Part shown: piece by piece, positions 34,312 to 42,643 of the stretch
How the letters are laid out: the number at the start of each line of letters is the position of its first letter
Numbering within the stretch: position 1 is the stretch's first letter
DNA from: Aved-18 sp964606665
GTDB taxonomy: Bacteria > Cyanobacteriota > Vampirovibrionia > Obscuribacterales > Obscuribacteraceae
Assembly: GCA_964606665.1 (NCBI GenBank)
Contig: CAZSHS010000003.1
Span: 124,001 to 188,000 of the forward strand
Length of the DNA stretch: 64,000 bases
Direction of reading: 5' to 3'
Translations under genes and position numbers: made by a program
Notes under the pieces: model-generated
What the model was told of the DNA's origin: nothing
The model's database searches: none
What the model saw: only the letters and a program-made list of their open reading frames with translations

Positions 34312-35439
34312 ATGAACAGTCTTTCTAGAGAAGAGCTCATTCGATATAGCCGTCATGTTCTTTTGCCTGAAATAAATCAAGAAGGGCAAATGAAGCTGAA
34401 AAATTCGCGTGTCCTAGTGGCAGGGGCTGGTGGCTTGGGTTCTCCTGCGCTCATGTATCTTGCTGCCGCAGGGGTGGGGACGCTTGGCATTGCTGAATTC
34501 GACAGTATTGAGTTATCTAATTTGCAAAGACAGGTTTTGTTTCAAACCAATCAAGTGGGCCAGTCTAAATTGAAAGTGGCGGCAGAGCGCCTTGAGCAAA
34601 TAAATTCGGCAATAAATATAAAACAGCATTTTGGGCGCATTAACGCTCAAAACATAATGTCTATCATTTCTGGATACGACTTAGTAGTCGATGGCACCGA
34701 TAATTTTGCTACTCGTTATCTTTTAAACGATGCCTGCGTCTTATCAGGCAAGCCATATATTTATGGTGCAATTCATAGGTTCGAGGGACAGGTTAGTGTG
34801 TTCGCTCCGGGTGGACCTTGTTATAGATGCCTTTTCCCCGACCCGCCAAAAGACGACGCCATACCAAACTGCTCAGAAGCCGGAGTGCTTGGTGTCATAG
34901 CTGGCATCATTGGCTCACTTCAAGCGCTTGAAGCTATAAAAACAATTCTGCAGTTAGGTACCACTTTGCGCGGGCGCTTAATTGTTTTTGACGCACTCAA
35001 TTTTTTACAAGACGATTTAAAAATCAAACGTAATTTCAACTGCCCCGTATGTGGTGACAATCCCTCTATAACTTCACTAAAGGACGAAAACATAATGTGC
35101 CCAACCCAAGCCAATTCAGAAATGACAGCCAAAGAGTTAAAATTAGCCATTGATGCCGGTCGCGACTTGATTTTGTTAGATGTGCGTACCGATGCTGAAG
35201 TGGCTATGTGCCAGATTCCAAATTCGATTCATATACCACTGCAAGAATTGCCCGCTCGTATGCTTGAGTTGCAAGATTTGAAAGAATCGAACAAAGAATT
35301 ATTGATCTACTGCAAAAGCGGCATGAGAAGCCTAAGCGCTCAAGAGTTTCTCAAACAAAATGGATTCAAAAACGTATTAAATTTGACTGGTGGCATCAAA
35401 AGCTGGGCGAAAGATGTTGACCCAAGTATGCACGTTTAG
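34312..35439 (+). CDS. MoeB/ThiF-type adenylyltransferase with C-terminal rhodanese domain
   Basis: 375 residues. The E1-like domain has SRHVLLPEINQEGQ, the ATP-binding VAGAGGLGSPA (residues 36-46), SNLQRQVLF, VVDGTDNFATRYLLND and two zinc CxxC pairs (CYRC, CPVC). The rhodanese domain starts near residue 270, with its active cysteine C334 in IYCKSGMRS. Such MoeZ/MoeBR proteins adenylate the C-terminal glycine of MoaD/ThiS/CysO-type carriers and load sulfur onto them. A carrier ending in Gly-Gly is encoded about 0.9 kb away (36345-36605), a plausible partner. Start is chosen at ATG 34312, beside a TATAAT box. Confidence 0.93.
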   Translation: MNSLSREELIRYSRHVLLPEINQEGQMKLKNSRVLVAGAGGLGSPALMYLAAAGVGTLGIAEFDSIELSNLQRQVLFQTNQVGQSKLKVAAERLEQINSAINIKQHFGRINAQNIMSIISGYDLVVDGTDNFATRYLLNDACVLSGKPYIYGAIHRFEGQVSVFAPGGPCYRCLFPDPPKDDAIPNCSEAGVLGVIAGIIGSLQALEAIKTILQLGTTLRGRLIVFDALNFLQDDLKIKRNFNCPVCGDNPSITSLKDENIMCPTQANSEMTAKELKLAIDAGRDLILLDVRTDAEVAMCQIPNSIHIPLQELPARMLELQDLKESNKELLIYCKSGMRSLSAQEFLKQNGFKNVLNLTGGIKSWAKDVDPSMHV

Positions 35440-35511
35440 GTTTTCTCTAAAAGGATCGGGCAGGTGGCAAACAATCATAGCCGGGAGTTTTTTCCTTATT
35501 TGCCCAAGTAT

Positions 35512-36300
35512 TTAGTAACGACGAACTGCGCCACCGTCCATGGTTATAGTTGTACCGGTTATGAACTCGGCTTTTGTTGATGCCAAAAATGCCACCAGGG
35601 CTCCCAAGTCATCAGGTTTGCCAAAACGCTTAACAGGAGCGTAGTCTGCCCAGTCAGTAAGGACCTTTTCCACAGTGACATTTTGCGAAGTAGCATATTG
35701 TTTTGCCAATTCTCGAACAAGCGGAGTATCAAAATAACCAGGACAAATAACGTTCACTGTTACCCCATCGGCAGCCACCTCTGTTGCAATACATTTGGCC
35801 ATCGCGTTGAGCCCAGTACGCAATGTGCTCTGAACTACCGAAGTCATTTCCGGTTCAAGTCCGAAAATGGAACCAATGAAGATAATTCGCCCAAATTTCC
35901 TTGCACGCATTTCATCTAAAACAAGTCTACTGAGCAGGATCGCAGGTCGTAAGACAAGATCTGTTCCGTGCTTCCAGTGGTCGTCTGTTGCGATAGAAAA
36001 AGGGTGGGTTGGAGGATGTCCAGTACTTACCACCAATATATCTATGTTGCCCAGTGATTCTTTCGATTCTTGCGCGAGGCGCATCAAATCATTTTCATTA
36101 GTAAGATCAGCAGTAAAGTCAACAACCTTGCCAGCACTGATGGAAGCAATTTCTTCAGCGGATGCTCGAACTTTATCGGCATTTCGAGAACAAATTGCTA
36201 CATTGACACCCTCTCCTGCAAGGGATTTCGCGCAAGAATAGCCAATTCCATAGCTTGCTCCAGTTATGAGTGCATTTTTTCCCAATAGATCTAAATCCAT
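35512..36300 (-). CDS. Short-chain dehydrogenase/reductase
   Basis: 262 residues. Classical SDR motifs: nucleotide-binding NALITGASYGIGYSCAKSLA (T-G-x3-G-x-G), STGHPP near the NAG position, and VNVICPGYFDTP. The usual catalytic Tyr of YxxxK is not obvious: after IIFIGSIFGLEPEM the region reads VVQSTLRTGLNAMAKC, so the Y-x3-K pair may be replaced and activity is unsure. The C-terminus TGTTITMDGGAVRRY is typical of 3-oxoacyl-reductase-like SDRs. Ribosome site AAAGGAG precedes the ATG. The gene lies on the minus strand just before the MoaD/propeller pair's end. Confidence 0.88.
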   Translation of the reverse strand: MDLDLLGKNALITGASYGIGYSCAKSLAGEGVNVAICSRNADKVRASAEEIASISAGKVVDFTADLTNENDLMRLAQESKESLGNIDILVVSTGHPPTHPFSIATDDHWKHGTDLVLRPAILLSRLVLDEMRARKFGRIIFIGSIFGLEPEMTSVVQSTLRTGLNAMAKCIATEVAADGVTVNVICPGYFDTPLVRELAKQYATSQNVTVEKVLTDWADYAPVKRFGKPDDLGALVAFLASTKAEFITGTTITMDGGAVRRY

Positions 36301-36344
36301 GTGAACTCCTTTCGATAAGGGAATTCAATTCCCGATTTCAAAAA

Positions 36345-36605
36345 CTAGCCGCCGCTGAGTGCTGCTACAATCATTATTTTGTCCTGTTCGTTTACCTGGG
36401 TGCCCAAGTCTTTGATTTCGTCTGTGTTTAGAAAGACTTTCATATGCGGGCGAATTTTATTTTGCTCGTCAATCATTCTGAATTTTATTCCAGGAAACTG
36501 TGCATTGAGATGGTCGAGCACTTCTAAAAGTGTTCTGCCTTGTCCTTCTACAACGTTGGCATTTTTCGTGTAGGAAAATAGTGGGCTTGGTATTTTTACC
36601 TGCAT
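36345..36605 (-). CDS. MoaD/ThiS-family sulfur carrier protein
   Basis: 86 residues of the ubiquitin-like fold: MQVKIPSPLFSYTK, then TLLEVLDHLNAQFPGIKF, HMKVFLNTDEI and the C-terminal MIVAALSGG. The terminal Gly-Gly is what a MoeB-type enzyme adenylates and thiocarboxylates. The size fits MoaD or CysO. It is one base downstream of a BNR-propeller gene, a pairing I recall from other bacteria. No other molybdopterin or thiamin genes lie in this window, so the target pathway (cysteine, molybdopterin or something new) is open. Confidence 0.9.
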   Translation of the reverse strand: MQVKIPSPLFSYTKNANVVEGQGRTLLEVLDHLNAQFPGIKFRMIDEQNKIRPHMKVFLNTDEIKDLGTQVNEQDKIMIVAALSGG

Positions 36606-36606
36606 T

Positions 36607-37743
36607 TTAGCCGACCTTGATAGAATAAATCTCAGGCAAATGTTTGACTATACAATTCCAGGTCGAGCCATTGTCAATGCTAGCCCAGACCTCGCCTTGA
36701 GATGTGCCAAAATATATGCCTATATCTTCGTGCGAGTCGCAGTCCATTGCTTGTCGTTTGACTGTGAAATAGGCATCAGATGCGGGCAAGCCTTTATCCT
36801 GTCGATTCCAGCTTTTGCCACCATCGACACTGTTGTATACGGCAGGTTTGCCACCAGGACTGGTGCGCGGCCATACCTCGGTTCCGTCCATTGGAAAAAC
36901 CCAAATACAATTGGGATCGCGTGGATGAATAACGATGGGAAAGCCGATGTCTCCTATTTCTTTGGGCATATTATCACCGATACGAATCCATCTGTCGCTT
37001 GGGCGTTCGATGCGATAAATGCCACAATGATTCTGGTGATACAAAATATTGGCATTGACTTGCGATTGAGCTACGCAATGAGGATCGTGCCCCCATTCGG
37101 GATCCTCGACTGGCGAAAATACGATTTCTACTCCTTTATTCAATGGCGTCCAATTGGCTCCATTGTCTTTGGACTCAAAAACTCCGCCGATAGAAATGCC
37201 AAAATACATTCTGTTATGGTCTTTTGGGTCGAGCAAAATAGAATGCAGAATTTGGCCGCCAGGAGTGCCACCGCCCTCAGTCCATGAGGCATACATTGGA
37301 TTTTCGTTGAAACCATCAACTGATTGCCAGGTGTCACCGTCGTCTTTTGAAACAAATAATCCAGCAGGTGTGGTGCCGGCATACCACAAGCCTTCTTGTC
37401 CAATACGCCCAGGTGTAAGCCAAAAAACGCTATCTACAGATCTGGGCTTGGGACCTTCTGGTGCCTGGAGATTATTGCTCGATTCTGGTTGTTTGAATGC
37501 CGGGGGTGTGCTTGATTCTTTCCATGTTTTGCCGTTATCTGTGGAACGAAAAACTGTCGGTCCCAAGTGTCCTGTTTTGGCACCAATAATCATGGTATCG
37601 GATTTAGGGTCTTTCACCCAGTGATGAATGATATGACCCAAATATAAAGGTTCAGAAACTTTCCAATTCTTGCGTGAGTGATCGCCGCTTAAAAGAAAAG
37701 CACCTTTTCTCGTTCCCACAAGAATCTGATTCGGTTTTCTCAT
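36607..37743 (-). CDS. BNR/sialidase-like beta-propeller protein
   Basis: About 378 residues from ATG 37743 (GGAGA upstream). Repeated propeller blades show the Asp-box pattern S-x-D-x-G-x-TW: STDNGKTWKES, SKDDGDTWQSV, SKDNGANWTPL, SVDGGKSWNRQ and SIDNGSTWNCI. It starts RKPNQILVGTRKGAFLL with no signal peptide, so it is probably cytoplasmic, unlike secreted sialidases. No sialidase active-site set (RIP motif) is seen. Being one base upstream of the MoaD-like carrier gene suggests a linked function, unknown at present. Confidence 0.88.
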   Translation of the reverse strand: MRKPNQILVGTRKGAFLLSGDHSRKNWKVSEPLYLGHIIHHWVKDPKSDTMIIGAKTGHLGPTVFRSTDNGKTWKESSTPPAFKQPESSNNLQAPEGPKPRSVDSVFWLTPGRIGQEGLWYAGTTPAGLFVSKDDGDTWQSVDGFNENPMYASWTEGGGTPGGQILHSILLDPKDHNRMYFGISIGGVFESKDNGANWTPLNKGVEIVFSPVEDPEWGHDPHCVAQSQVNANILYHQNHCGIYRIERPSDRWIRIGDNMPKEIGDIGFPIVIHPRDPNCIWVFPMDGTEVWPRTSPGGKPAVYNSVDGGKSWNRQDKGLPASDAYFTVKRQAMDCDSHEDIGIYFGTSQGEVWASIDNGSTWNCIVKHLPEIYSIKVG

Positions 37744-37855
37744 ATGGTCTCCAAGCTTAAATCGGTCGAGACATTTTATCTTTTCGGTCAATTTTTATCA
37801 TTAAAGTTGAAAAGATGCAGTAGAATTCTCAACTTGGACACTTGGAGGCGCGAGT

Positions 37856-38290
37856 ATGAGCACTCAAATTTTTGTCAATTTGCCTGTAGAGAATCTCGAA
37901 AAGAGCAAAGACTTTTTCATCAAGCTAGGCTTCAAGTTTGATCCCAAATTTACTAACGAAACTGGCGCCTGCATGGTCGTCAGTGACACAATCTTTGTGA
38001 TGCTTTTGACCAAGCCATTTTTCAAAACTTTTACTCCCTTTGAGATCTGTGACGCTAAAAAGAGCACAGAAGCTATAATTTGCTTGTCATGCAAAACTCG
38101 ACCCGACGTAGATCAAATGGTTAAAGCCGCTGTGGATGCGGGTGGAAATACCTATAACGAACCTAAAGACCACGGCTTCATGTATCAGCATGGCTTTCAA
38201 GATCTCGATGGACACATCTGGGAATTGGTTCATATGATCGATGCACCAGAACTAAGTCCGGTAGAAGCCGCTAGTGGACATATACATTGA
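37856..38290 (+). CDS. VOC-superfamily (glyoxalase/bleomycin resistance-like) protein
   Basis: 144 residues. Two beta-alpha-beta modules: IFVNLPVENLEKSKDFFIKL with VSDTIFVMLLTKPFFKTF, and AVDAGGNTYNEPKDHGFMYQ with FQDLDGHIWELVHM, the last Glu being a usual metal ligand. These are the marks of glyoxalase-fold proteins that act as dioxygenases, isomerases or binding proteins; substrate is unknown. GGAGG lies 8 bases ahead of the ATG. Its stop overlaps the start of the next gene (PAS kinase), so they are coupled. Confidence 0.9.
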   Translation: MSTQIFVNLPVENLEKSKDFFIKLGFKFDPKFTNETGACMVVSDTIFVMLLTKPFFKTFTPFEICDAKKSTEAIICLSCKTRPDVDQMVKAAVDAGGNTYNEPKDHGFMYQHGFQDLDGHIWELVHMIDAPELSPVEAASGHIH

Positions 38291-39486
38291 GTATGACATT
38301 CGAGCCTCCTAAAAATGATCCACATGCCGAAACTCTGCTTTTAATCAGGCAGGAAATCGAGCGTCAAACACAAGCTTACATCGAGCTTTTGCTTGAATCT
38401 CGTCAGGCTATAGAAAATCACGCAAGTTTTTTAAACACCATTCTTGAGTGTATTGGCGATAACTTGATAGTTTATGATGCCGAAGGCAAAGTATTGTTGG
38501 CTAACAAAGCGGCAATCGAATTTGCCGGATTAGACTTCATTGGCGCCGATCGAGATATGATTCGCAAGCGCGTCACTTTTTTAACCGACAAAAATGGCAC
38601 AGAGGTTCCGCGAGAAGAAGAGCCTTACACGGTGGCGATGAATGAGCATCGTATTTGTGAGCGCGAAGGCTATTTGCAGGATGCAAAAGACGTTGAGAAT
38701 GGCGGCTGGATTCGTGCCCAAGCATCGCCAGTGATTGATAAAAAGAATAATTTCTTGGGTGTAATCACGACAGCAAGTGACATAAGCGAACGAAAACATT
38801 TGCAAATACAGCGTGATGGTTTAGCATCGCTAATTGCACACGACGTGAAAAATCATTTGATTAGTGAAGAGTACATAATCGGCGATTTGCTTGAAAAACC
38901 AAATCTGCCAGAAGATATCAAAAGCGACTTAGAGACTGTATTCAATAGCGCCAAGCATCATCGCGAACTGGCTAATGCAATGCTTCAAATTCATCATACA
39001 GACTTCATGCTCGATGCACATAGTTCTATTTTAATCGATTTGAATGCAGTACTACATATGGTGTTAGAGTTAAACTCGCTTGAAGCCAATGCTAAATCTG
39101 TTGCACTTAAGACTGCGATAGACAGTGATTTGCCTCCAATTAAAGGAGTCGCAGCCGGACTGCGACATGTGTTGCACAATCTAGTTCATAATGCGGTTAA
39201 AGCGAGCAGCGATGGCGGAGTTGTTGATATAAAAGTCGAGAAAACAGTAAGCGGTGACAAGGTTAGAATTATTATTCATAACTCGGGTAGAATAATTCCG
39301 GCTGCGGATATCGATAGATTATTCGACCACAAAGCTGTCGCATCGCGTATTCCACGCTATGATGGCTCGACAGGTTTTGGTTTGTACTTGAGTAAAATCA
39401 TGCTTGATGCTCATAAAGCTGTTGTGCAATGCACGAGCAATGAAACGAGTGGCACCACTTTTGTGATTGAGTTGCCTTCAGGCTAA
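38287..39486 (+). CDS. PAS-domain sensor histidine kinase, soluble
   Basis: 399 residues from TTG 38287 (or ATG 38293). An N-terminal coiled segment is followed by a PAS domain (LECIGDNLIVYDAEGKVLLA, TTASDISERKHL), a dimerisation helix with the H-box IAHDVKNHLISEEYI, and an HATPase with LRHVLHNLVHNAVKASSDGG (N-box) and STGFGLYLSKIM. It has no membrane helix and no receiver, so it senses something inside the cell, and its partner regulator is not adjacent. Coupled to the VOC gene. Confidence 0.88.
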   Translation: MSMTFEPPKNDPHAETLLLIRQEIERQTQAYIELLLESRQAIENHASFLNTILECIGDNLIVYDAEGKVLLANKAAIEFAGLDFIGADRDMIRKRVTFLTDKNGTEVPREEEPYTVAMNEHRICEREGYLQDAKDVENGGWIRAQASPVIDKKNNFLGVITTASDISERKHLQIQRDGLASLIAHDVKNHLISEEYIIGDLLEKPNLPEDIKSDLETVFNSAKHHRELANAMLQIHHTDFMLDAHSSILIDLNAVLHMVLELNSLEANAKSVALKTAIDSDLPPIKGVAAGLRHVLHNLVHNAVKASSDGGVVDIKVEKTVSGDKVRIIIHNSGRIIPAADIDRLFDHKAVASRIPRYDGSTGFGLYLSKIMLDAHKAVVQCTSNETSGTTFVIELPSG

Positions 39487-39914
39487 CTGTCCGATTCGTT
39501 GTTTTCAAGTTTGAGCATTAAATATTTTGAGGCGTGATCTGCCGCATCAAAATTCTTTTGATTGCGATGAAAATCGATTAGCGTATGCAATTCTTCTTCG
39601 CTCAACTCTTCGAGATTTTGTCTCTCTAGCTGTTTGGAATATTGCTTGAGCATAATTCCGTTTGGTCCAAATATCATAATTGAGATGGTTACAATAAATA
39701 CTCCTGCAAATATCATGGCTAGAGCAAGATAATTCATAAGTCCGCCAAAGCCCATCTTTAGTCCAGAGAGCAAACACAGAGCCAAAAAAGCGATTGCTCC
39801 GGTAAGACTTATCAACGAAGTGATGAACAAGGGTAAATTGTGTTGTGACAGCTTTTGCAAGGTGAGCTGTTTTTGTAGCAAGGCTAATTCGTCGTGAATT
39901 TTGTCCGTTTTCAT
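39483..39914 (-). CDS. Two-helix membrane protein of unknown function
   Basis: 143 residues. An N-terminal coiled-coil-like part (ELALLQKQLTLQKLSQH), two membrane helices (LFITSLISLTGAIAFLALCL; YLALAMIFAGVFIVTISIMI), and a charged C-terminal helical region (LEELSEEELHTLIDFHRNQK). No known family is recognised. It ends tail to tail with the PAS kinase (4-base overlap). Function unknown. Confidence 0.65.
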   Translation of the reverse strand: MKTDKIHDELALLQKQLTLQKLSQHNLPLFITSLISLTGAIAFLALCLLSGLKMGFGGLMNYLALAMIFAGVFIVTISIMIFGPNGIMLKQYSKQLERQNLEELSEEELHTLIDFHRNQKNFDAADHASKYLMLKLENNESDS

Positions 39915-39961
39915 GTCATATTAATACCACACAAGTTTAAAGGCGAACCCGAATTCAAACC

Positions 39962-40951
39962 ATGCAAGCACTGGATAAGTTGAAGCCCACACCTGTTTTC
40001 GATTCTTATTTGCAATTTGCAGTGGAGCGTCAAAACATCTTTTGGAGACGCTTGAAAGGCGATTCGCGACCCTGGACAAACGACCCTATTTTGTCCAACT
40101 GGAAATTTACCAACACTTACAGAGTGCTCGACCGTGTCAGTCAGTTTCTTGTGAGCGAAGTAATAAATAAAGGCGACCAGAGTGTGGAAGAACTGTTCTT
40201 TCGCATACTGTTATTCAAGACATTTAATCGCATCGAGACCTGGAATTTGTTCAAAGAAAAGTTGGGTGAAATTAGTTGGAACACATATGATTTCGAGCGT
40301 TATGACTCAATCTTGAGCGGTGCTAGAAATTCTGGAATTCCTATTTATTCGATGGCTTATGTGATGCCTTCTGCTGGTGGCGTATTTGGTGAAGTAAGAA
40401 AACATCAGAATCATTTGCGCTTAATTGAGTATATGTTTTCCAGTCGAATTCCTTTTAAAATAGCTAGTGCTAGCTCCTTGAGCGAAGTGTTTAATATCTT
40501 GCGTCAATGCCCATCATTAGGTAATTTCCTTGCCTTTCAATATGCTATAGATCTAAATTACAGTAGTATTATCAATTTTTCTGAAATGGATTTTGTTGTT
40601 GCTGGACCTGGCGCTAAAGATGGCATTTCTAAGTGTTTTAGTCACTGTAGTAACTTTTCGAATGAAGAAATTATTGAGATAGTGACTATTAATCAAGACC
40701 AGTTATTTAAAGAGGCTGGACTAAAATTCAATAATTTACTTGGTCGACCGTTGCAATTAATCGATTGCCAAAACATTTTTTGCGAGATTAGCAAATACGC
40801 TCGAATTGCTCATCCCGAGTATCCTGGCGCAAGTGGCAGAACCAAAATCAAGCAGAAATATAAGGCGAATGCAGAATCTATTCCTGAGCTGACTTTGCCT
40901 GAAAAGTGGGGCATTACGTTGTCTGGATTGTCAACAGTTGTTGCGAGCTAG
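39962..40951 (+). CDS. Putative DNA-base hypermodification protein (HMUDK/alpha-glutamyl-putrescinyl thymine pyrophosphorylase-like)
   Basis: 329 residues. The N-terminal half carries FWRRLKGDSRPWTNDPILSN, immediately followed by WKFTNTYRVLDRVSQFLV. This is the hallmark of the helical domain shared by 5-hydroxymethyl-dU DNA kinases and alpha-glutamyl/putrescinyl thymine pyrophosphorylases, described by comparative genomics in phages and some bacteria as makers of modified thymines. Later SAGGVFGEVRKHQNH and LNYSSIINFSEMDFVVAGPG fit the same family. No phage genes or hydroxymethylase are nearby. The whole-family match is by memory; activity is inferred. Confidence 0.7.
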   Translation: MQALDKLKPTPVFDSYLQFAVERQNIFWRRLKGDSRPWTNDPILSNWKFTNTYRVLDRVSQFLVSEVINKGDQSVEELFFRILLFKTFNRIETWNLFKEKLGEISWNTYDFERYDSILSGARNSGIPIYSMAYVMPSAGGVFGEVRKHQNHLRLIEYMFSSRIPFKIASASSLSEVFNILRQCPSLGNFLAFQYAIDLNYSSIINFSEMDFVVAGPGAKDGISKCFSHCSNFSNEEIIEIVTINQDQLFKEAGLKFNNLLGRPLQLIDCQNIFCEISKYARIAHPEYPGASGRTKIKQKYKANAESIPELTLPEKWGITLSGLSTVVAS

Positions 40952-40963
40952 GGTTTTCCCTAG
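40948..40963 (+). terminator. Compact hairpin on the stop codon
   Basis: CTAGGG, loop TTTT, CCCTAG: a perfect 6-bp stem whose left arm contains the TAG stop. It resembles the hairpin after ligD (6562-6577). No T tract follows, so it may be a terminator aided by a factor or a 3'-end stabiliser. Confidence 0.35.
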
Positions 40964-41029
40964 TACCGAATTTATGCTCGCCTACTAGCATGGAATTTGG
41001 GGACAGTTTTTTACATCGAGAATATTGCT

Positions 41030-41776
41030 ATGGACGAATTCAATCTTGAAGACGTGCGTATTGCTTCGCCTTGCAAAGCTTCCTGGCGGAAGATGAAAGG
41101 TGATGATCGCGTGCGCAATTGTGCAAAGTGTGAGCTCAATGTTTATAACATTAGTGAGATGACTCGCGAAGAAGCAGCAGAACTTATCGCTAATACCGAA
41201 GGTCGGCTCTGCATCAGACTCTGGCGCAGGCGTGATGGGACGGTAATTACCAAAGACTGTCCGATGGCATTTAAACAAATTCGTTATGGCATTGCAGTTT
41301 TTTCAAGCATCATCGTTGGTGCCGTGCTTGCAACAATGCAGTGGACAAATTGGTTTACGAAAGATGAAATAGTCAAAGGCGAAAGGTTTAGAGATCTAGA
41401 GGCTGGTATGAAAGCGGTCGGGCGAATAGTAGTCGTCAATAACGACCTGCCTCCTGGGCACCGAATCTTAAGTGATGATTTGCGCGAGATTGAGGTTGAT
41501 TACAGAAAAATTCCCAAAGATTCTGTTTCTGATATGTCTCGTTTTGTCGGAAGAAATCTCAAGCGCGCCGTTGCCCGCGAAAATATCTTGACTGTCTTAG
41601 ACGTGGATTTAACTCCGCAACAAGTTTTCAGTGGTGACAAGTTTGGTATCGATTTGGATTTGTCGCCAGACGAAATTCAAGGGTTTAACATTGAAGCAAA
41701 GAAAGAAAAAACTTCTGTTTCGAATCTTATGCGCAGGTGGATTCTTCATAGGATTAAACAAAATGAGCGAAATTGA
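41030..41776 (+). CDS. Cys-motif/SAF-like/RHH-like membrane protein, copy 1
   Basis: About 248 residues from ATG 41030. Order: an N-terminal Cys domain (IASPCKASWRKMKGDDRVRN, CAKCELNVYNISEMT, LCIRLWRRRDGTVITKDCP), one membrane helix (IAVFSSIIVGAVLATM), a SAF/antifreeze-like part (IVVVNNDLPPGHRILSDDLR), and a C-terminal ribbon-helix-helix-like tail (TSVSNLMRRWILHRIK). The cysteines could bind zinc or a cluster. The next gene repeats the plan. Function unknown; the combination is unusual. Confidence 0.75.
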   Translation: MDEFNLEDVRIASPCKASWRKMKGDDRVRNCAKCELNVYNISEMTREEAAELIANTEGRLCIRLWRRRDGTVITKDCPMAFKQIRYGIAVFSSIIVGAVLATMQWTNWFTKDEIVKGERFRDLEAGMKAVGRIVVVNNDLPPGHRILSDDLREIEVDYRKIPKDSVSDMSRFVGRNLKRAVARENILTVLDVDLTPQQVFSGDKFGIDLDLSPDEIQGFNIEAKKEKTSVSNLMRRWILHRIKQNERN

Positions 41777-42521
41777 TCTTGATAAAATTCGCATCTCTTC
41801 ACCGTGCAAAGTGCCATGGGAGAGTATGAAGGGTAGCGACAAAAAGCGATACTGCTCTCAGTGTCACCTTAACGTTTACAATATTTCTAATATGACCCAC
41901 GCTGAAGCGGTTAAGCTGGTCGGAAGTGATACCGCCTATTGTTTTTCTTTGTATAGAAGGACCGATGGAACTGTGATCACGCGCGATTGTCCAGTCGGTG
42001 TCGCCAGGTTGAAAAAATATCTAAAATGGTCCGTTGCTATTATTGGAAGTTTTCTTACTGGCAGCATTCTCTTTCAACAATTAATGGCACGACAAGCAGA
42101 AGAGGAATTCCGAAGGCAACAGGTCTACAGCCAAGCTTCGCATGATTTGGGATTCTCGGGACCTATGAGCACAAAGCGCAAAGTAGTCAGAATCAAAAAG
42201 TTGGTTCTGGGAGGTGAGCTAATTGATTCTTCAGTACTAGAGGAAGAGGAAATGGAATACGTAAATGTGCCAGATTATGCAATTTGGTCTGCGAGTATGC
42301 TGGAGGGAAAAGTTGCTAAATATTCTTTGCATCCGGGGTCGATTGTAGTTGAAGATAACTATGCAGACCCCGTTTCTACGTCTTACAGATTGAGACTCAA
42401 TAGAGAAACAGAAGAAAAAGTCGAGAAAATTGCAAAAGATCAGAATAAAACTTCCCGACAACTTTTATCTGAATGGTTGAAAGAGAAGCTGCAAATTATT
42501 TATTCATCTTCCTGGTTTTAA
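41763..42521 (+). CDS. Cys-motif/SAF-like/RHH-like membrane protein, copy 2
   Basis: 252 residues from ATG 41763, overlapping the end of copy 1. It has the same elements: ISSPCKVPWESMKGSDKKRY, CSQCHLNVYNISNMT, SLYRRTDGTVITRDCP, membrane helix WSVAIIGSFLTGSILF, a SAF-like part (VVRIKKLVLGGELIDSSVLE) and an RHH-like tail (LNRETEEKVEKIAKDQNKTS, RQLLSEWLKEKL). Copies 1 and 2 share the motif order throughout, so they are a tandem duplication that has diverged. Possible partners in one membrane complex. Confidence 0.75.
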   Translation: MSEIDLDKIRISSPCKVPWESMKGSDKKRYCSQCHLNVYNISNMTHAEAVKLVGSDTAYCFSLYRRTDGTVITRDCPVGVARLKKYLKWSVAIIGSFLTGSILFQQLMARQAEEEFRRQQVYSQASHDLGFSGPMSTKRKVVRIKKLVLGGELIDSSVLEEEEMEYVNVPDYAIWSASMLEGKVAKYSLHPGSIVVEDNYADPVSTSYRLRLNRETEEKVEKIAKDQNKTSRQLLSEWLKEKLQIIYSSSWF

Positions 42522-42643
42522 CATAATTGCAGGCAGAATATTTGTGCGCGGCTGACTAGCGCCTTGCTACATTTTATTGGTTAGCTCGGCAACGAAAAAC
42601 AGATCCAATGCTAATGAGTAATTACAGGGAAAGGTGACTAAAA

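Noticed and set aside
35512..36300. Calling the SDR protein FabG
   Set aside because: The catalytic Y-x3-K pair is not clearly present and no fatty-acid synthesis genes are adjacent.
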